Assembly: GCF_902833225.1 (NCBI RefSeq)
Contig: NZ_CADFEI010000001.1
Coordinates: 372,001 to 436,000 of the forward strand
Direction of reading: 5' to 3'
Source of the DNA: Burkholderia sp. BCC1644
GTDB taxonomy: Bacteria; Pseudomonadota; Gammaproteobacteria; Burkholderiales; Burkholderiaceae
DNA length: 64,000 nt
Shown in pieces: positions 1 through 9,237 of this stretch; position 1 is the stretch's first letter, and the number at the start of each line of letters is the position of its first letter. Position numbers and translations under genes: made by a program. The notes under the pieces are model-generated. The model worked only from the letters and a program-made list of their open reading frames with translations. It did not search any database and was not told the origin of the DNA.

Positions 1-606
1 ACGACGCAAGACAACGCGGACGGCTGGTTCATCCTGATGCAGCCGGGCCTCGTTGCCGGCGCGTGGGTCGGCTTCGACGACGGCCGCGTGACGCTGCGCA
101 GCGATTACTGGGGGCAGGGCGCGCACAGCGCGCTGCCGATCGTCGGCGATTTCTTCCAGCGCGCGCAACGTGCCCGGATCGTCGACGCGAAGGCGAAATT
201 CGATACCGAGCCGTCACCCGGCTGGTTCGCCTCGCTGCGCGAGCGCGTGACGGACCTGTTCGACACGTGGTTCCCGCCCGAACCGAAGAAGGCGCCCGCG
301 CCCGGCAGGGCGCAGCGAATCGAGCGTCCGCCCGAAGCCGACGAAGGCGCGGCATCGGACGCGTCGGCGGCGTCGGCGCCCGAAGCCGCGTCCGGCGGTG
401 TCGTCGAGGAGTGGGTGCCGGCATCCGAAGTGGCCGCATCGGCCGCTGCCTTGTCGGCGGGCGCCTCGCAACCGCAGCCCGCGCAGCCGCCGGCGAGCGC
501 CAGCATGACAAGCGGCAGCAGCGCGGGCATCGGCGCAGCGTCGCCCGCCGCACCGGTCCAGCCTCCCGCGCCGTCCGCTCCCGACGCGACCGGCGCGTCG
601 CAGTAA
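1..606 (+). CDS. Penicillin-binding protein 1 (class A), C-terminal part
   Basis: The frame is open from the first base, so the gene begins outside the window. The visible 201 residues start in the last part of a transpeptidase domain; the stretch with WFIL, AGAWVGFDD and SDYWGQGAHSALP is typical of PBP1A-family proteins. Such enzymes polymerise and cross-link peptidoglycan in the periplasm. After about residue 95 the chain becomes a low-complexity Ala/Pro/Ser/Glu tail that ends at TAA 604-606. The catalytic SxxK and KTG motifs lie upstream and cannot be checked. Family call is good; the exact paralogue (PBP1a versus another class A enzyme) is not certain. Confidence 0.75.
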   Translation, partial: TTQDNADGWFILMQPGLVAGAWVGFDDGRVTLRSDYWGQGAHSALPIVGDFFQRAQRARIVDAKAKFDTEPSPGWFASLRERVTDLFDTWFPPEPKKAPAPGRAQRIERPPEADEGAASDASAASAPEAASGGVVEEWVPASEVAASAAALSAGASQPQPAQPPASASMTSGSSAGIGAASPAAPVQPPAPSAPDATGASQ

Positions 607-685
607 CGAAGCCGTTCAGATTTCGCGCGATGCTGCCGTAATCAAGTTGTCACGACAGCTCGCGCGGTCGCTCCGCGCCTTTCCG

Positions 686-1561
686 ATGCGGCTTCCCACC
701 GACTACGTCGCGCTCGCGCGCGACGATCTCACCGCCGGCGTTCCGCTCGGCTTCGATCTCTACGATGCCGACGGCGCGGCGCTGCTGCCGGCCGGCACGA
801 CACTGCGCGACGCCGCGCAGCATGCGTTCCTGTTCGATCATTTCCGGCCCGTGCGCCGGCGCGATGACGCCGAAGCCGAGCCGCACGCGCCAGACGCGGT
901 GCCGCACGCCACGCGGATGGGATTGTCGGCGGGCGCCGCGATCGGCATTCGCCGCCGGGTCGGCACGACCCGCGCGTTGCAGCGCTGCCGGCTGATCGGC
1001 GTCGCTGCGTCGGGCGCGCTGTTCGTCGAACCGAAGCCCGCGGCCGTACTCGAATTCGCGCGCGGCGACGACATCGAGGCGGTCGCGATCGGCCGCGCCG
1101 CGGTGTCCCGTTTCGGCGCGACGGTCGAGGCGGTGCAGGCATCGGGCGCCACACCGTTCATGATCCTGTCGCCGCCCGGCTTCGTCGACCGGCTGCGCAC
1201 GCGCGCGGAACCGCGCGTACCGGTGCGGATCGCGGCCTGCTGCGCCGGTGGCGCCGAGGGGGTGGAAGGCATCGGGATGGTGCACGACATCAGCCTGAGC
1301 GGGCTGTCGATTGCCGTCGACCGGCCGATCGCGGCAACCGGCGAGCCGTTGCGCGTGTTGCTTCCGTTCGAAACGGGCGGACGCGTCGAGTTGCTGGCGC
1401 TGGACGGCACCGTGCGCGCCGTGCATGCCGATCCGTCTGCGCCGGCGCTGACGCTGCATCACGCGGCATTCGGCGAAACCGCCGATGGCGATCTGGTCCG
1501 CCTGAAGGCGCTGCTGTTCGACCGGCTGATGGCATCGGTGGATACCGACCACCTGCGCTGA
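686..1561 (+). CDS. PilZ-domain flagellar-brake-like protein
   Basis: The protein has a YcgR-like N-terminal part followed by a PilZ-type half. In the second half RVPVRIAACC, then a DISLSGLSIAV segment, matches the RxxxR and (D/N)xSxxG c-di-GMP-binding pattern of PilZ domains. Family members bind c-di-GMP and slow flagellar rotation or alter surface behaviour. I chose ATG 686; a longer reading from TTG 647 adds 13 residues and no better ribosome site. It stands alone, 80 bp after the penicillin-binding protein gene. The domain call is reasonable, the flagellar role is inferred. Confidence 0.65.
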   Translation: MRLPTDYVALARDDLTAGVPLGFDLYDADGAALLPAGTTLRDAAQHAFLFDHFRPVRRRDDAEAEPHAPDAVPHATRMGLSAGAAIGIRRRVGTTRALQRCRLIGVAASGALFVEPKPAAVLEFARGDDIEAVAIGRAAVSRFGATVEAVQASGATPFMILSPPGFVDRLRTRAEPRVPVRIAACCAGGAEGVEGIGMVHDISLSGLSIAVDRPIAATGEPLRVLLPFETGGRVELLALDGTVRAVHADPSAPALTLHHAAFGETADGDLVRLKALLFDRLMASVDTDHLR

Positions 1562-1680
1562 CACGTAGCGGGGTCCGCAACGAGGTATTCGGTGCGCGAA
1601 CGCCGATAATCGTCTGATGATTCGGCTTATTCCCGCGAGATTGTACGGTTTCCGTCAACAGTGAATTTGCGATTTAAGTA

Positions 1681-1709
1681 TTTACCCTGATAGCCGCGCC
1701 TCCTAGACT
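1681..1709 (+). promoter_or_regulatory. Candidate sigma-70 promoter for the DUF4148 gene
   Basis: TTTACC at 1681-1686 and TAGACT at 1704-1709 are separated by 17 bp in an AT-richer stretch, 66 bp upstream of the ATG at 1775. Spacing is ideal; both hexamers are one to three bases from consensus. Confidence 0.4.
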
Positions 1710-1774
1710 TCTACTCATGCGCAACGACCTCGAGTCCGAAGCGCCTGACAAAACAATCCTGGAGGTAACGCATC

Positions 1775-2104
1775 ATGAAATCGCTGATCAAGGCAGTTGC
1801 ACTGGCCGCCCTGGTGGCCGCACCGGTCGTCTCGTTCGCCCAATCGAACCAGCAGCCGCTGACGCGCGCGCAAGTGCGCGCCGAGCTGGTCCAGCTCGAA
1901 AAGGCCGGCTACAACCCGAACGACTGGATGAACTACCCGGAAAACATCCAGGCCGCGCAGGCCAAGATCGCCGCCGCGCAGAACACCGGCGCGCAAGCCG
2001 ACGCCACGGGCTACGGTGCGAATGCCGCCGCCACGTCGCAGTCGGGCCAGCGCGTGGCCGTGCCGGCCGCCGCCGATCGCTCGTCGGTGTACTTCGGCCA
2101 CTAA
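1775..2104 (+). CDS. DUF4148 domain secreted protein
   Basis: A 109-residue protein with a clear signal peptide (MKSLIKAVALAALVAAP, cleavage after SFA-Q near residue 23). The mature part has the DUF4148 pattern: LTRAQVRAEL, then an L-E-x-A-GYNP segment. Burkholderia genomes carry many of these small exported proteins; function is unknown. GGAGG sits 8 bases before the ATG, which fixes the start. The gene is monocistronic: it has its own promoter candidate and is followed by a strong hairpin terminator. Confidence 0.85.
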   Translation: MKSLIKAVALAALVAAPVVSFAQSNQQPLTRAQVRAELVQLEKAGYNPNDWMNYPENIQAAQAKIAAAQNTGAQADATGYGANAAATSQSGQRVAVPAAADRSSVYFGH

Positions 2105-2150
2105 GCCGGCAAGCACCCGCGAGGGTGCCCGGCTCGTCGCTTCCCCTGAA

Positions 2151-2183
2151 CCCGCGCACGGTAGCCGCCGTGCGCGGGTTTTG
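2151..2183 (+). terminator. Rho-independent terminator after the DUF4148 gene
   Basis: An 11-bp perfect stem (CCCGCGCACGG / CCGTGCGCGGG) with a 6-base loop is followed by TTTTGC. A second small hairpin (GCACCC-GCGA-GGGTGC) lies just upstream at about 2114-2129. Confidence 0.75.
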
Positions 2184-2204
2184 CATTTCCGGGGCCGGTC
2201 GGCA

Positions 2205-3098
2205 TCACGATCCGGCCTCGGCGTGGCGGGCGCGGCTAGCCAGCACGGCGGCGACACCGCCGAGGATGGCGGCCGACGCGAGCGCGAGCCGCCAGGTCGG
2301 CTGTTCCGACAAAAACAGCACCGCGCCGACTGCGGCGATCGGCGGCACCGACAACTGGACCGCCGCGGCGCGCATCGCGGTCAGGTACCGCAGCGCGGCA
2401 TACCAGATCACGTAGCCGATCCCGGATGTCAGTGCGCCGGACAGCACGGCGAGCACGATGCCGGCCGGCGTCAGGTGAATGCGGGCGGCAAGGGCGGCGC
2501 TCAGCGCGAGCGCCAGCGGCGCGGCCCGCATGAAATTGCCGGCCGTCGCCGCAACCGGGTCGGACGTTCGACGGCCGCGTATCGAATAGATGCCCCACGC
2601 AATGCCGGCGACCGTCATCAGCGCGGCGCCGGTCGGCGTCGGTGCGGCCAGCCCCGGTGAGACGAGATACAGCAACCCGGCCAGCGCCGCGCCGAACCCG
2701 GCCCAGCCGGCGGGAGCAAACCGTTCGCCGGCGCGCCATCCGGCCGCGAACATCGTCAGCTGCACCGCGCCGAACAGGATCAGCGCGCCGGTGGCTGCGC
2801 TGACGGTCAGGTACGCGAACGAGAAGCACGCGACATACGCGAACAACATGACTGCCGCGGGCCAGTCCGCAGGCTGGGCGGACCGCCGCGCACCCGCGCG
2901 TGCGACGATCGCGAGCATCAGCGCGCCCGACACGAGGCGCACGCTGCCGAAGCTGGCCGCGTCGATCCGGCCGGCTTGCAGCGCGAGGCGGCACAGCAGC
3001 GAGTTCGATGCGAACGCAAGCATTGCGACCGACGTCAGCGCGGCGACGCGCGCGCCCGGCCGGACATGCGACGCGAGGGCGGAAGCAGGCGGGCGCAT
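2205..3098 (-). CDS. EamA/DMT-family transporter
   Basis: A 297-residue, strongly hydrophobic protein with about ten membrane helices in two EamA repeats, for example AFASNSLLCRLALQ near the N terminus and AVLSGALTSGIGYVIWYAAL in the second half. DMT exporters of this type move small metabolites or amino acids across the inner membrane; the substrate cannot be read from sequence. The ATG at 3098 lies 8 bp after the DUF2182 stop codon. The open frame continues upstream to 3833 but that part is only the shadow of the DUF2182 gene. Confidence 0.75.
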   Translation of the reverse strand: MRPPASALASHVRPGARVAALTSVAMLAFASNSLLCRLALQAGRIDAASFGSVRLVSGALMLAIVARAGARRSAQPADWPAAVMLFAYVACFSFAYLTVSAATGALILFGAVQLTMFAAGWRAGERFAPAGWAGFGAALAGLLYLVSPGLAAPTPTGAALMTVAGIAWGIYSIRGRRTSDPVAATAGNFMRAAPLALALSAALAARIHLTPAGIVLAVLSGALTSGIGYVIWYAALRYLTAMRAAAVQLSVPPIAAVGAVLFLSEQPTWRLALASAAILGGVAAVLASRARHAEAGS

Positions 3099-3106
3099 GG
3101 CGGGCC

Positions 3107-3895
3107 TCACGCGTGACCGGCGACGATCAGCACGGCCGCGCCGAACAGCGCGGCACCGAGCGGCGCGGTGAGCAGCCGCCCCCACACGGCATTCTTTTCG
3201 ATGGCCATCAGCGCGGCGAGCGCCAGCATCCAGCCGAGGCTGCCTGCGCCGACGACGAACATCAGCAGCATCAGCGCCCAGCAGCACCCGACGCAGAACA
3301 GCCCGTGGCTGGCGCCCAGCGCGAACGCGTGTCGCAGCGGCGCGCGTCCGCGCCAATGCCCGATCACGAAACCGAGCGGGGTGCGGCAACGCTCGAGGCA
3401 GCGTGCCTTCAATCCACTGAACTGAAACGCGCCGGCAAGCGCGAACACGGCCGCGCCGATCAGCCAGCCGCGCCACGCAAGCGCCGGCACGTGCGCGACG
3501 CCCGTCAGCAGCAGCGCGTGCAGTCCGTGCGCGACCAGACCGAAGCCGCCCCATGCCGCGACGTAGCCGAGACCGACGAGGGCGAGCAGCCACGCGCGGT
3601 CGGGGCGGTCCGACACGACGCGCGCGAACGTGTCGAACAGCGTCAGCGTCGTCGGCAGCATCATCGCGAGGATCATCAGCGTCCAGGCTGCCGCATCGAA
3701 CGCGGCCGGCAACCACAGTGCGCCACCCGGCAGCGCGCGGCACAGCGTGCTGAACGGCAAGGACGCCGCGTCGTCGCCGTGCTCGAGATAACGCCCGTAC
3801 GGGCTGCGCGTCCACGCCCACAGCGTGACCCACGCGAACCCGACGAGACTCGCGAGCACGAACGGAAACAGGCGCCGGTGCAACCGCGCGGCCAT
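3107..3895 (-). CDS. DUF2182 membrane protein
   Basis: A 262-residue polytopic membrane protein. The segment AAWTLMILAMMLPT followed by TLFDTFARVV and the C-terminal GLFCVGCCWALMLLMFVVG are signatures of the DUF2182 (predicted metal-binding integral membrane) family. It lies 23 bp downstream of a DUF1326 gene, and these two families are usual partners; an operon is likely. The biochemical role is unknown. The Cys-rich CVGCC motif in a membrane helix could bind metal, which is an inference. Confidence 0.75.
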   Translation of the reverse strand: MAARLHRRLFPFVLASLVGFAWVTLWAWTRSPYGRYLEHGDDAASLPFSTLCRALPGGALWLPAAFDAAAWTLMILAMMLPTTLTLFDTFARVVSDRPDRAWLLALVGLGYVAAWGGFGLVAHGLHALLLTGVAHVPALAWRGWLIGAAVFALAGAFQFSGLKARCLERCRTPLGFVIGHWRGRAPLRHAFALGASHGLFCVGCCWALMLLMFVVGAGSLGWMLALAALMAIEKNAVWGRLLTAPLGAALFGAAVLIVAGHA

Positions 3896-3918
3896 GGTCG
3901 TTTACGTGCGGCCGCGAT

Positions 3919-4521
3919 TCATGCGTCGAACAGGAACGTGCTCTGCAACGCGTTGTGGTCCTTCAGGTCGACGTCGATGCCGATCGCCGCGTTCTTCGAC
4001 CGGTAGACCGGCGCCTTGCCGACGAATACGGGAGCGCCGGGCACCGTCGAGAACACGGTGTCGGCCAGCGTCGTCTGCGCGCCGCTCGGGCCGAGGTATG
4101 GTTCGAGTTCCGCATGGTAATCGGTGCCGATCGACAGCGTGCCGCGGGCGCCGACGACATCGAACCTGATCGGCGCACGTTCGACCGACACGACCTTGCC
4201 GATCAGTTTCGCGAGCTCGGCGATCGGGCCGCCGGCCTGGCCCGTATAGACCTTGAGCAGCGCCTGCTCCTGCGCCTCCGACGCCGTGTCGCTGACGTAG
4301 ATCGCGGCCGTCCAGTTGCCTTGCAGGATGTTGCCCGGTACGCGGCACACCGCGGCGATCGTGTTGCCGCCGACGTCGATGCCGTCGACGGTGCCCTTGT
4401 CGACATGCCACGCGACGATGGTGTCGCAGACGCCGAAATCCGGATCCTCGCCGATCCAGCACGGGCACAGTACGCGACAGTTGCAGACCTCGAGCAGACG
4501 GCCTTCAAGGTGATAGCTCAT
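3919..4521 (-). CDS. DUF1326 domain protein
   Basis: A 200-residue soluble protein. The N-terminal stretch LLEVCNCRVLCPCW carries the CxC and CxCW cysteine pattern of DUF1326, which suggests metal binding. The ATG at 4521 is preceded by GGAGGA at good spacing; a longer frame reaching 4848 has no such site. It is the first gene of a likely DUF1326-DUF2182-EamA operon. Function is not known for the family. Confidence 0.8.
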   Translation of the reverse strand: MSYHLEGRLLEVCNCRVLCPCWIGEDPDFGVCDTIVAWHVDKGTVDGIDVGGNTIAAVCRVPGNILQGNWTAAIYVSDTASEAQEQALLKVYTGQAGGPIAELAKLIGKVVSVERAPIRFDVVGARGTLSIGTDYHAELEPYLGPSGAQTTLADTVFSTVPGAPVFVGKAPVYRSKNAAIGIDVDLKDHNALQSTFLFDA

Positions 4522-4846
4522 GATTTCCTCCAGGTGAGCGACGGCGCTTGCGCGTTGTGCTGGGCGGAGGAAACCGGCTGACGAAACGTCATGCCCGCTC
4601 GGCGTCGCGAACGCGAAATGCGCTGAGGAATGCGGCGGAAGCGAAGACGGGATGGATGCGATAGCGCGGCCTGAAACGGCGTATCGATTTTCAAGTGTAG
4701 GCGTGCGGGGACGATATGCAAGGCGCCTGCTGACAAGCGTCCGCGCGTGCGCTAGCATCGCGGACGGTGTCGCCGCGCGCCGAGGCGCGGCAGGGCAACC
4801 GGCCCGGCACCGGGTTCCGCATTTCAACGAACAACAAGGAGCATCC

Positions 4847-5251
4847 ATGCGTGTCTCGACCGGTCTGCTGTGCTCGCTGGCGCTGCTGGCGAACGTCGCC
4901 CATGCGCAGGCGAATTGCGCGGACGCGACGGATCAGGCGGCGATGACGGCATGTGCCGATCGCGCGTACAAGAAATCCGACGGGGAGCTGAACCGCACCT
5001 ACCAGGCCGTCACCGCGCGTCTGCACGATGCGCGGCCGCTGGCCGACAAGCTCGTGAACGCGCAGCGTGCATGGATCGCGTACCGCGATGCCGAATGCGG
5101 TTTCTCGAGCGCGAATGCCGAGGGCGGCAGTGCGTACCCGATGGTCGTCTCGACCTGCCTCGACGATCTGACGAAAGTGCGCACCGAAACGCTGAAGGGC
5201 TATCTGTCCTGCGAGGAAGGCGACCTGGCGTGCCCGGTGCCAGGCAAGTAA
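4847..5251 (+). CDS. LprI-type (DUF1311) periplasmic protein
   Basis: A 134-residue protein with a signal peptide (MRVSTGLLCSLALLANVAHA). The mature part holds the DUF1311/LprI pattern: C-A-x-A-T-D-Q-A-A-M-T-A-C-A, then LVNAQRAWIAYRDAEC and a C-terminal cysteine pair. LprI of Mycobacterium inhibits lysozyme; for the proteobacterial relatives the role is unproven. AAGGAG precedes the ATG at 4847. It converges on the response regulator at 5313. Confidence 0.8.
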   Translation: MRVSTGLLCSLALLANVAHAQANCADATDQAAMTACADRAYKKSDGELNRTYQAVTARLHDARPLADKLVNAQRAWIAYRDAECGFSSANAEGGSAYPMVVSTCLDDLTKVRTETLKGYLSCEEGDLACPVPGK

Positions 5252-5270
5252 AACGTCACGCGCCATTCAA

Positions 5271-5293
5271 CCGGCCGCGCGTCACGCGGCCGG
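5271..5293. terminator. GC-rich hairpin between convergent genes
   Basis: A 9-bp perfect stem (CCGGCCGCG / CGCGGCCGG) with a 5-base loop lies between the converging LprI-like and response-regulator genes. There is no U-tract on either strand, so terminator function is only probable from position. Confidence 0.4.
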
Positions 5294-5312
5294 CGAGGCA
5301 CGCCATCCGCGG

Positions 5313-5960
5313 CTAGACGTCGTCCGTTTCGTCGAGCAGCTTGTGCCGCATCGCGTACCGCACCAGCGCGGCCTCGTGCGGCATCTGCATCTTTTCCAGG
5401 ATCCGCGTCTTGTAGGTGCTGACGGTCTTTGCGCTCACGCACAGCGCATTCGCGATCTCGGTCAGCGTCTGGCCGGCTGCGATGCGCCGGAACACGTCGA
5501 ATTCGCGATCGGACAGCCGCTGGTGCGGCAGCGTCTCGGCCGGCTCGTTCAGGCTCTGCGCGAACTGCTCGGCCATCGCAAGGCTCACGTAGACGCCGCC
5601 CGACGCGACCTTCGTCACCGCGCCGACCAGCTCGGCACTCGCGCTTTCCTTCGTCAGATAGCCGGACGCGCCCGCGCGGAACGCACGCACCGCGTATTGC
5701 TGCTCCGCGTGCATCGTCAGCACGAGCACGCGCAGCGCGGGCTTCTCGTCCTTGATCTGCTTGATCAGTTCGACGCCGTTGCGGCCCGGCATCGACAGGT
5801 CGAGCACGAGCACCTGCGCGGGTGTCGAGCGCACGAGCGCGATCGTCGACGGGCCGTCGCAGGCTTCGCCGGCCACCTCGAATCCGGTGGCGTTCTGGAG
5901 GATGTGCCGCAGACCGTCGCGTACGAGCGTATGGTCGTCGGCGATGAGCACCTTGATCAT
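5313..5960 (-). CDS. NarL/FixJ-type response regulator
   Basis: A 215-residue regulator: receiver domain at residues 1-120 with acidic pair D8-D9, phosphoacceptor D54 in VLDLSMPG and a conserved K near 104 (YLTKESA), then a LuxR-type helix-turn-helix at about 150-210 (LSDREFDVFRRIAAGQTLTEIA). The ATG overlaps the TGA of the kinase gene by four bases (ATGA), so the two are translationally coupled and form one two-component system. Confidence 0.9.
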   Translation of the reverse strand: MIKVLIADDHTLVRDGLRHILQNATGFEVAGEACDGPSTIALVRSTPAQVLVLDLSMPGRNGVELIKQIKDEKPALRVLVLTMHAEQQYAVRAFRAGASGYLTKESASAELVGAVTKVASGGVYVSLAMAEQFAQSLNEPAETLPHQRLSDREFDVFRRIAAGQTLTEIANALCVSAKTVSTYKTRILEKMQMPHEAALVRYAMRHKLLDETDDV

Positions 5961-8071
5961 GTGATGAGCGTTTCCTGTTGAACGGTACTGAGCGGGAATG
6001 CAACGGTAATCGAGAAGCCGCGCGCGAGCGCAGTGTCGATCGTCACGGTGCCGCCGAGCATGTGTGCGCGTTCGCGAATGCCGATCAGGCCGAACGATTT
6101 GTCCTCGTGGGCCGGACCGCCGGGCGCCGCGCCGCGGCCGTTGTCCGCGACGCGCAGCACGCAGAAGCCTTCCTCGATGTCGAGCCGCAGCGCGACGCGC
6201 GTCGCATCCGCATGGCGCGCGACGTTCGTCAGCGCTTCCTGGACGATGCGGAACAGCGTGGTCGCGCCCGCACTGGTGAACGAGAGGCCGCCCGTTTCGA
6301 TGTGGCGCTCGACATCGATCCCGTAGCGGTTCGTGAAATCGTTCGCGAGCCATTCGATCGCGGGCACGAGGCCGAGATCGTCGAGCATCACCGGGCGCAG
6401 GTCGGCCGCGATGCGCCGCACCGACGCGACCGTCGCATCGATCAGCCGCCGCATGCCCTGCAGGTGCGTCTGCACGTCCTCGTCGGGCTGCGCGCGACCG
6501 GGCACGCGCAACTGCTGGTCGACGACCGACAGGTCCATCTTCAGCGCGGTGAGCTGCTGGCCGAGGTCGTCGTGCAGTTCGCGCGCGATCCGCGTCTTTT
6601 CTTCTTCGCGCACGTTCTGCAGGTTCGCCGACAGTTCGCGCAATTCCTCGCGCGACTGCTTCAGCGCGTTCTCGGCGCGCAACCGCTCGGTGATGTCGCG
6701 CAGCATCACGGTGTAGAGCTTGCCCGACGCGTCGCGGATCTGCGAGATCGACGCCTCGATCGGGAATTCCTCGCCGTTGGCGCGCAGACCGAACAGTACG
6801 CGCTGACGGCCCATCTGCCGTTCGGACACGCCCGTCACGCCGAACTGGTCGACGTGCTTCGCGTGCGCGGCGCGGAACCGCTCGGGGATGAAGCGCGACA
6901 GCGGCGCGCCGATCGCCTCCATCGCGGACACGCCGAACACCTGCTCGGCCATCGGATTGAAGATCACCACCGTCTGCTTCTCGTCGATCGTGATGATCGC
7001 TTCCATCGACGAACGGATGATGCCCATCATCCGCGCCTCGTTGAGGATGCCGCGGCTGCTCGCGCCGGCATCGGCAGTCGCGCCGGACCGGCGGCGCTGC
7101 AGCGCATGGACGAGCGCCGCGAACGCGAACGACGCGATCAGCCCCGCGGCGAGCACGGTGCCGGCCGCGCGCTGCGCGCCGGTCGCGCTCGGGCGGCCGT
7201 CCGCGGAATAGGCGAGGGTCAGCGCGGTACCGCCGAAATTCAGCACGTCGGTGCGTCGCATCAGGTCGGGCGATGCCGACGCTTCGTCGGTCGTCGACTC
7301 GACGCTGACGATCGCGCGCGGATCGCCGCCGGCCGTCAGCCAAAGGTCGATTCCGCGTTCCGCGTCGAGCGCGCGCTCAACCAGGCGCCGCGGGCTCAGC
7401 GCCGCGAACAGCACCCCGTCGACGCCGGCTTCGCGCGTGCCGGACGGCGTGACGGCCGCGTGCGGCGACATGGTCACGGGCAGGAACAGCGTCAGCGTGC
7501 GGGCGTCGCGGGAGGTGTCGTCGTCGGCCGGGTGGACGCCGAGCGCGATGTCGCCGGTCTGCAGCGCGCGCGTCAGCGGCGCCGCGTCGGATACGCCGAA
7601 GCGGACGACCGGCGAGTTCGAGACGGGCGCGCTGAGCGCCGCGGTCGCGAGCGGACCGGCCGGCAGCGGCTTCGCGCCGGCGAGCCCGCCGCGTACGGCC
7701 GGCGACAGCGGCGCATAGCCGATCTGCCGGACCGGCGAGCGGGCGCTGTCGAGATCGAGCGTCTCCGCATACCGGCGCCATTGTTCGGGCGTCATGTCCG
7801 GGACGAGCCCGAACGCGCCGCGCGCGCCTTCGAGCACGGCAACGCCGGTCTGCAACTCGTGGCGCAGCATCGCGGTCACGTGTGTCGTGCGGCGTTCGAA
7901 GCGCGTATGGACGGCGCCTTGCCACTGCTCGCGCACGAGCAGCGCGACGCCGAGCGACAGCACGGCGCCGGCGCACAGCGCAACGACGCCAGCCGCGAGC
8001 GGCTGGCGTAACATGGTCTGGAGGCGCGTGGGCCCTCGGGCGTCACGCGTCGGGGTTCCACTGGCGGTCAT
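5957..8071 (-). CDS. Sensor histidine kinase (CHASE-PAS-HisKA_3)
   Basis: A 704-residue membrane kinase. One helix near residues 26-47 and another near 305-325 enclose a periplasmic CHASE-like sensor (AFGLVPDMTPEQWRRYAE). A PAS domain follows (about 350-470, IITIDEKQTVVIFNPMAEQVFG), then the HisKA_3 dimerisation segment with the phospho-accepting H500 in ARELHDDLGQQL, and an HATPase_c domain with DNGRG and GLIGIRERA. It signals to the NarL-type regulator encoded immediately downstream. The ligand is unknown. Confidence 0.9.
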   Translation of the reverse strand: MTASGTPTRDARGPTRLQTMLRQPLAAGVVALCAGAVLSLGVALLVREQWQGAVHTRFERRTTHVTAMLRHELQTGVAVLEGARGAFGLVPDMTPEQWRRYAETLDLDSARSPVRQIGYAPLSPAVRGGLAGAKPLPAGPLATAALSAPVSNSPVVRFGVSDAAPLTRALQTGDIALGVHPADDDTSRDARTLTLFLPVTMSPHAAVTPSGTREAGVDGVLFAALSPRRLVERALDAERGIDLWLTAGGDPRAIVSVESTTDEASASPDLMRRTDVLNFGGTALTLAYSADGRPSATGAQRAAGTVLAAGLIASFAFAALVHALQRRRSGATADAGASSRGILNEARMMGIIRSSMEAIITIDEKQTVVIFNPMAEQVFGVSAMEAIGAPLSRFIPERFRAAHAKHVDQFGVTGVSERQMGRQRVLFGLRANGEEFPIEASISQIRDASGKLYTVMLRDITERLRAENALKQSREELRELSANLQNVREEEKTRIARELHDDLGQQLTALKMDLSVVDQQLRVPGRAQPDEDVQTHLQGMRRLIDATVASVRRIAADLRPVMLDDLGLVPAIEWLANDFTNRYGIDVERHIETGGLSFTSAGATTLFRIVQEALTNVARHADATRVALRLDIEEGFCVLRVADNGRGAAPGGPAHEDKSFGLIGIRERAHMLGGTVTIDTALARGFSITVAFPLSTVQQETLIT

Positions 8072-8391
8072 TCAATGGCCATTCTGTTGGTCGGGCTGCC
8101 CGGGGCACTCGGGCAGCGCGGCAAAACCGGGGAAAACTCGCACCGGCTGCGTGCAACGTCTATTTTCAAGATGAAATTGTGCGCGTTTTACACGTTTTTT
8201 GTAATAGGGTCACCTGAAATTGCGGCAAACGGCGTGAAGCAGCGGGCACGCCGGCCGCGTTTGACGCGCGTCAAGAGGCGCGTCGGCACGTGGGGCAGAC
8301 TGTTCGGCAGGCAAGCCGGCACCGGGCCGGCTTGCGATGACGGGCCGCCGTGGCGCGATGCGCGACGCGTGCCCGGTCGGAGGGACGGACC
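8072..8391. other. Divergent intergenic region
   Basis: This 320-bp gap separates the leftward kinase from the rightward universal stress protein. It includes an AT-rich patch near 8160-8215 and the FNR-like box at 8261. No gene is seen in it. Confidence 0.5.
8261..8274 (+). promoter_or_regulatory. FNR/ANR-like palindrome
   Basis: TTGACGCGCGTCAA is a perfect palindrome with the TTGAY-N4-RTCAA form of the FNR/ANR half-sites, 118 bp before the universal stress protein start. A class II geometry would put the transcription start near 8309. Confidence 0.45.
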
Positions 8392-8862
8392 ATGTACAAG
8401 CGGATTTTCGTCGGGCTCGACGGTAGCCCGAGCGCGCGTCTCGCGCTGAACGAGGCGATCCGGATCGCGGCGGCGTCCGGCGGTGAAGTCACCTGCGCGT
8501 ATGTCGTCGAGCACCGGCCGCAGCTCGTCGACGTCGACGCGGGCTTCGCGGCCGAGCGCGACGGCGATGCGGCCGCGACCGATGCCGTGACGCCGGTGCT
8601 CGACGACGCGAAAGCGGTGCTCGCGCAGCAGCATGTGACGGGCACCGTGCGCGCGCTCGACGCATACGGCGAGGATGTCGCCGCCGTGCTGATGCGCACG
8701 GCGGCCGAAGCCGACGCGGACCTGATCGTGATGGGCACGAGCGGCCGGCACGGCCTGCGCCGGCTGCTGCTCGGCAGCGTCGCGGAATCGCTGCTGCGTG
8801 CGGCCGACCGGCCCGTGCTGCTGGTGCGGCACAACGAACCCGGTACGCCGGCCGCTGCGTAG
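8392..8862 (+). CDS. Universal stress protein (UspA family)
   Basis: A 156-residue single Usp domain. The N-terminal KRIFVGLDGSPSARLAL strand-helix and the C-terminal ATP-binding motif GTSGRHGLRRLLLGSVAESLL (G-2x-G-9x-G-S) are intact, so nucleotide binding is expected. GGAGGGACGG lies before the ATG at 8392. Usp proteins accumulate during stress and oxygen limitation; the upstream FNR-like palindrome fits that. Confidence 0.9.
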   Translation: MYKRIFVGLDGSPSARLALNEAIRIAAASGGEVTCAYVVEHRPQLVDVDAGFAAERDGDAAATDAVTPVLDDAKAVLAQQHVTGTVRALDAYGEDVAAVLMRTAAEADADLIVMGTSGRHGLRRLLLGSVAESLLRAADRPVLLVRHNEPGTPAAA

Positions 8863-9237
8863 CACGCGGTGCGGCGCAGAAGCAGGTGCTGCCGCGAGCA
8901 GGATGCAGCAGCGCACATACGCCGGCAGTCTGCCCGATGAAACGCGCGACGCGCTGGCCGGCGCATCGCGCGCAGGCGCGTCCGTCGCCCCGTCATCCTG
9001 TCGTCGCAGGTTCGGCGAGCCGGCAGCGGGCGCCCGTGACGCACCGGCGTGCCCGCGATTGCACACACGGTTGCATCCCGACACGCAGTTCTGGCAGCAT
9101 CGACCGGTGTCCGCTTGTTCGCCGCGCGCATGGCCGCGGCGATCGACGCAGGGGCATCCGGCTGGAACCGGTCGCACGGGTGATGAACCTGGCTGGCCGC
9201 CGGATGCCGGTTACCTACCTTACCGACGTCATCCGCC
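8863..9237. other. Intergenic gap, no gene seen
   Basis: The 375 bp between the stress protein and cupin genes contain only open frames with shadow-like composition. I see no convincing promoter, hairpin or ribosome site apart from the lead-in to the cupin gene. Confidence 0.4.

Noticed and set aside
1598-1612. GAACGCCGATAATCG resembling a PcaR operator
   Set aside because: Two or more mismatches, not palindromic and far from any related catabolic gene.
5978-8011. Long plus-strand open frame opposite the sensor kinase
   Set aside because: Composition is Arg/Asp/His-rich and lacks any domain, while the minus strand encodes a complete histidine kinase.
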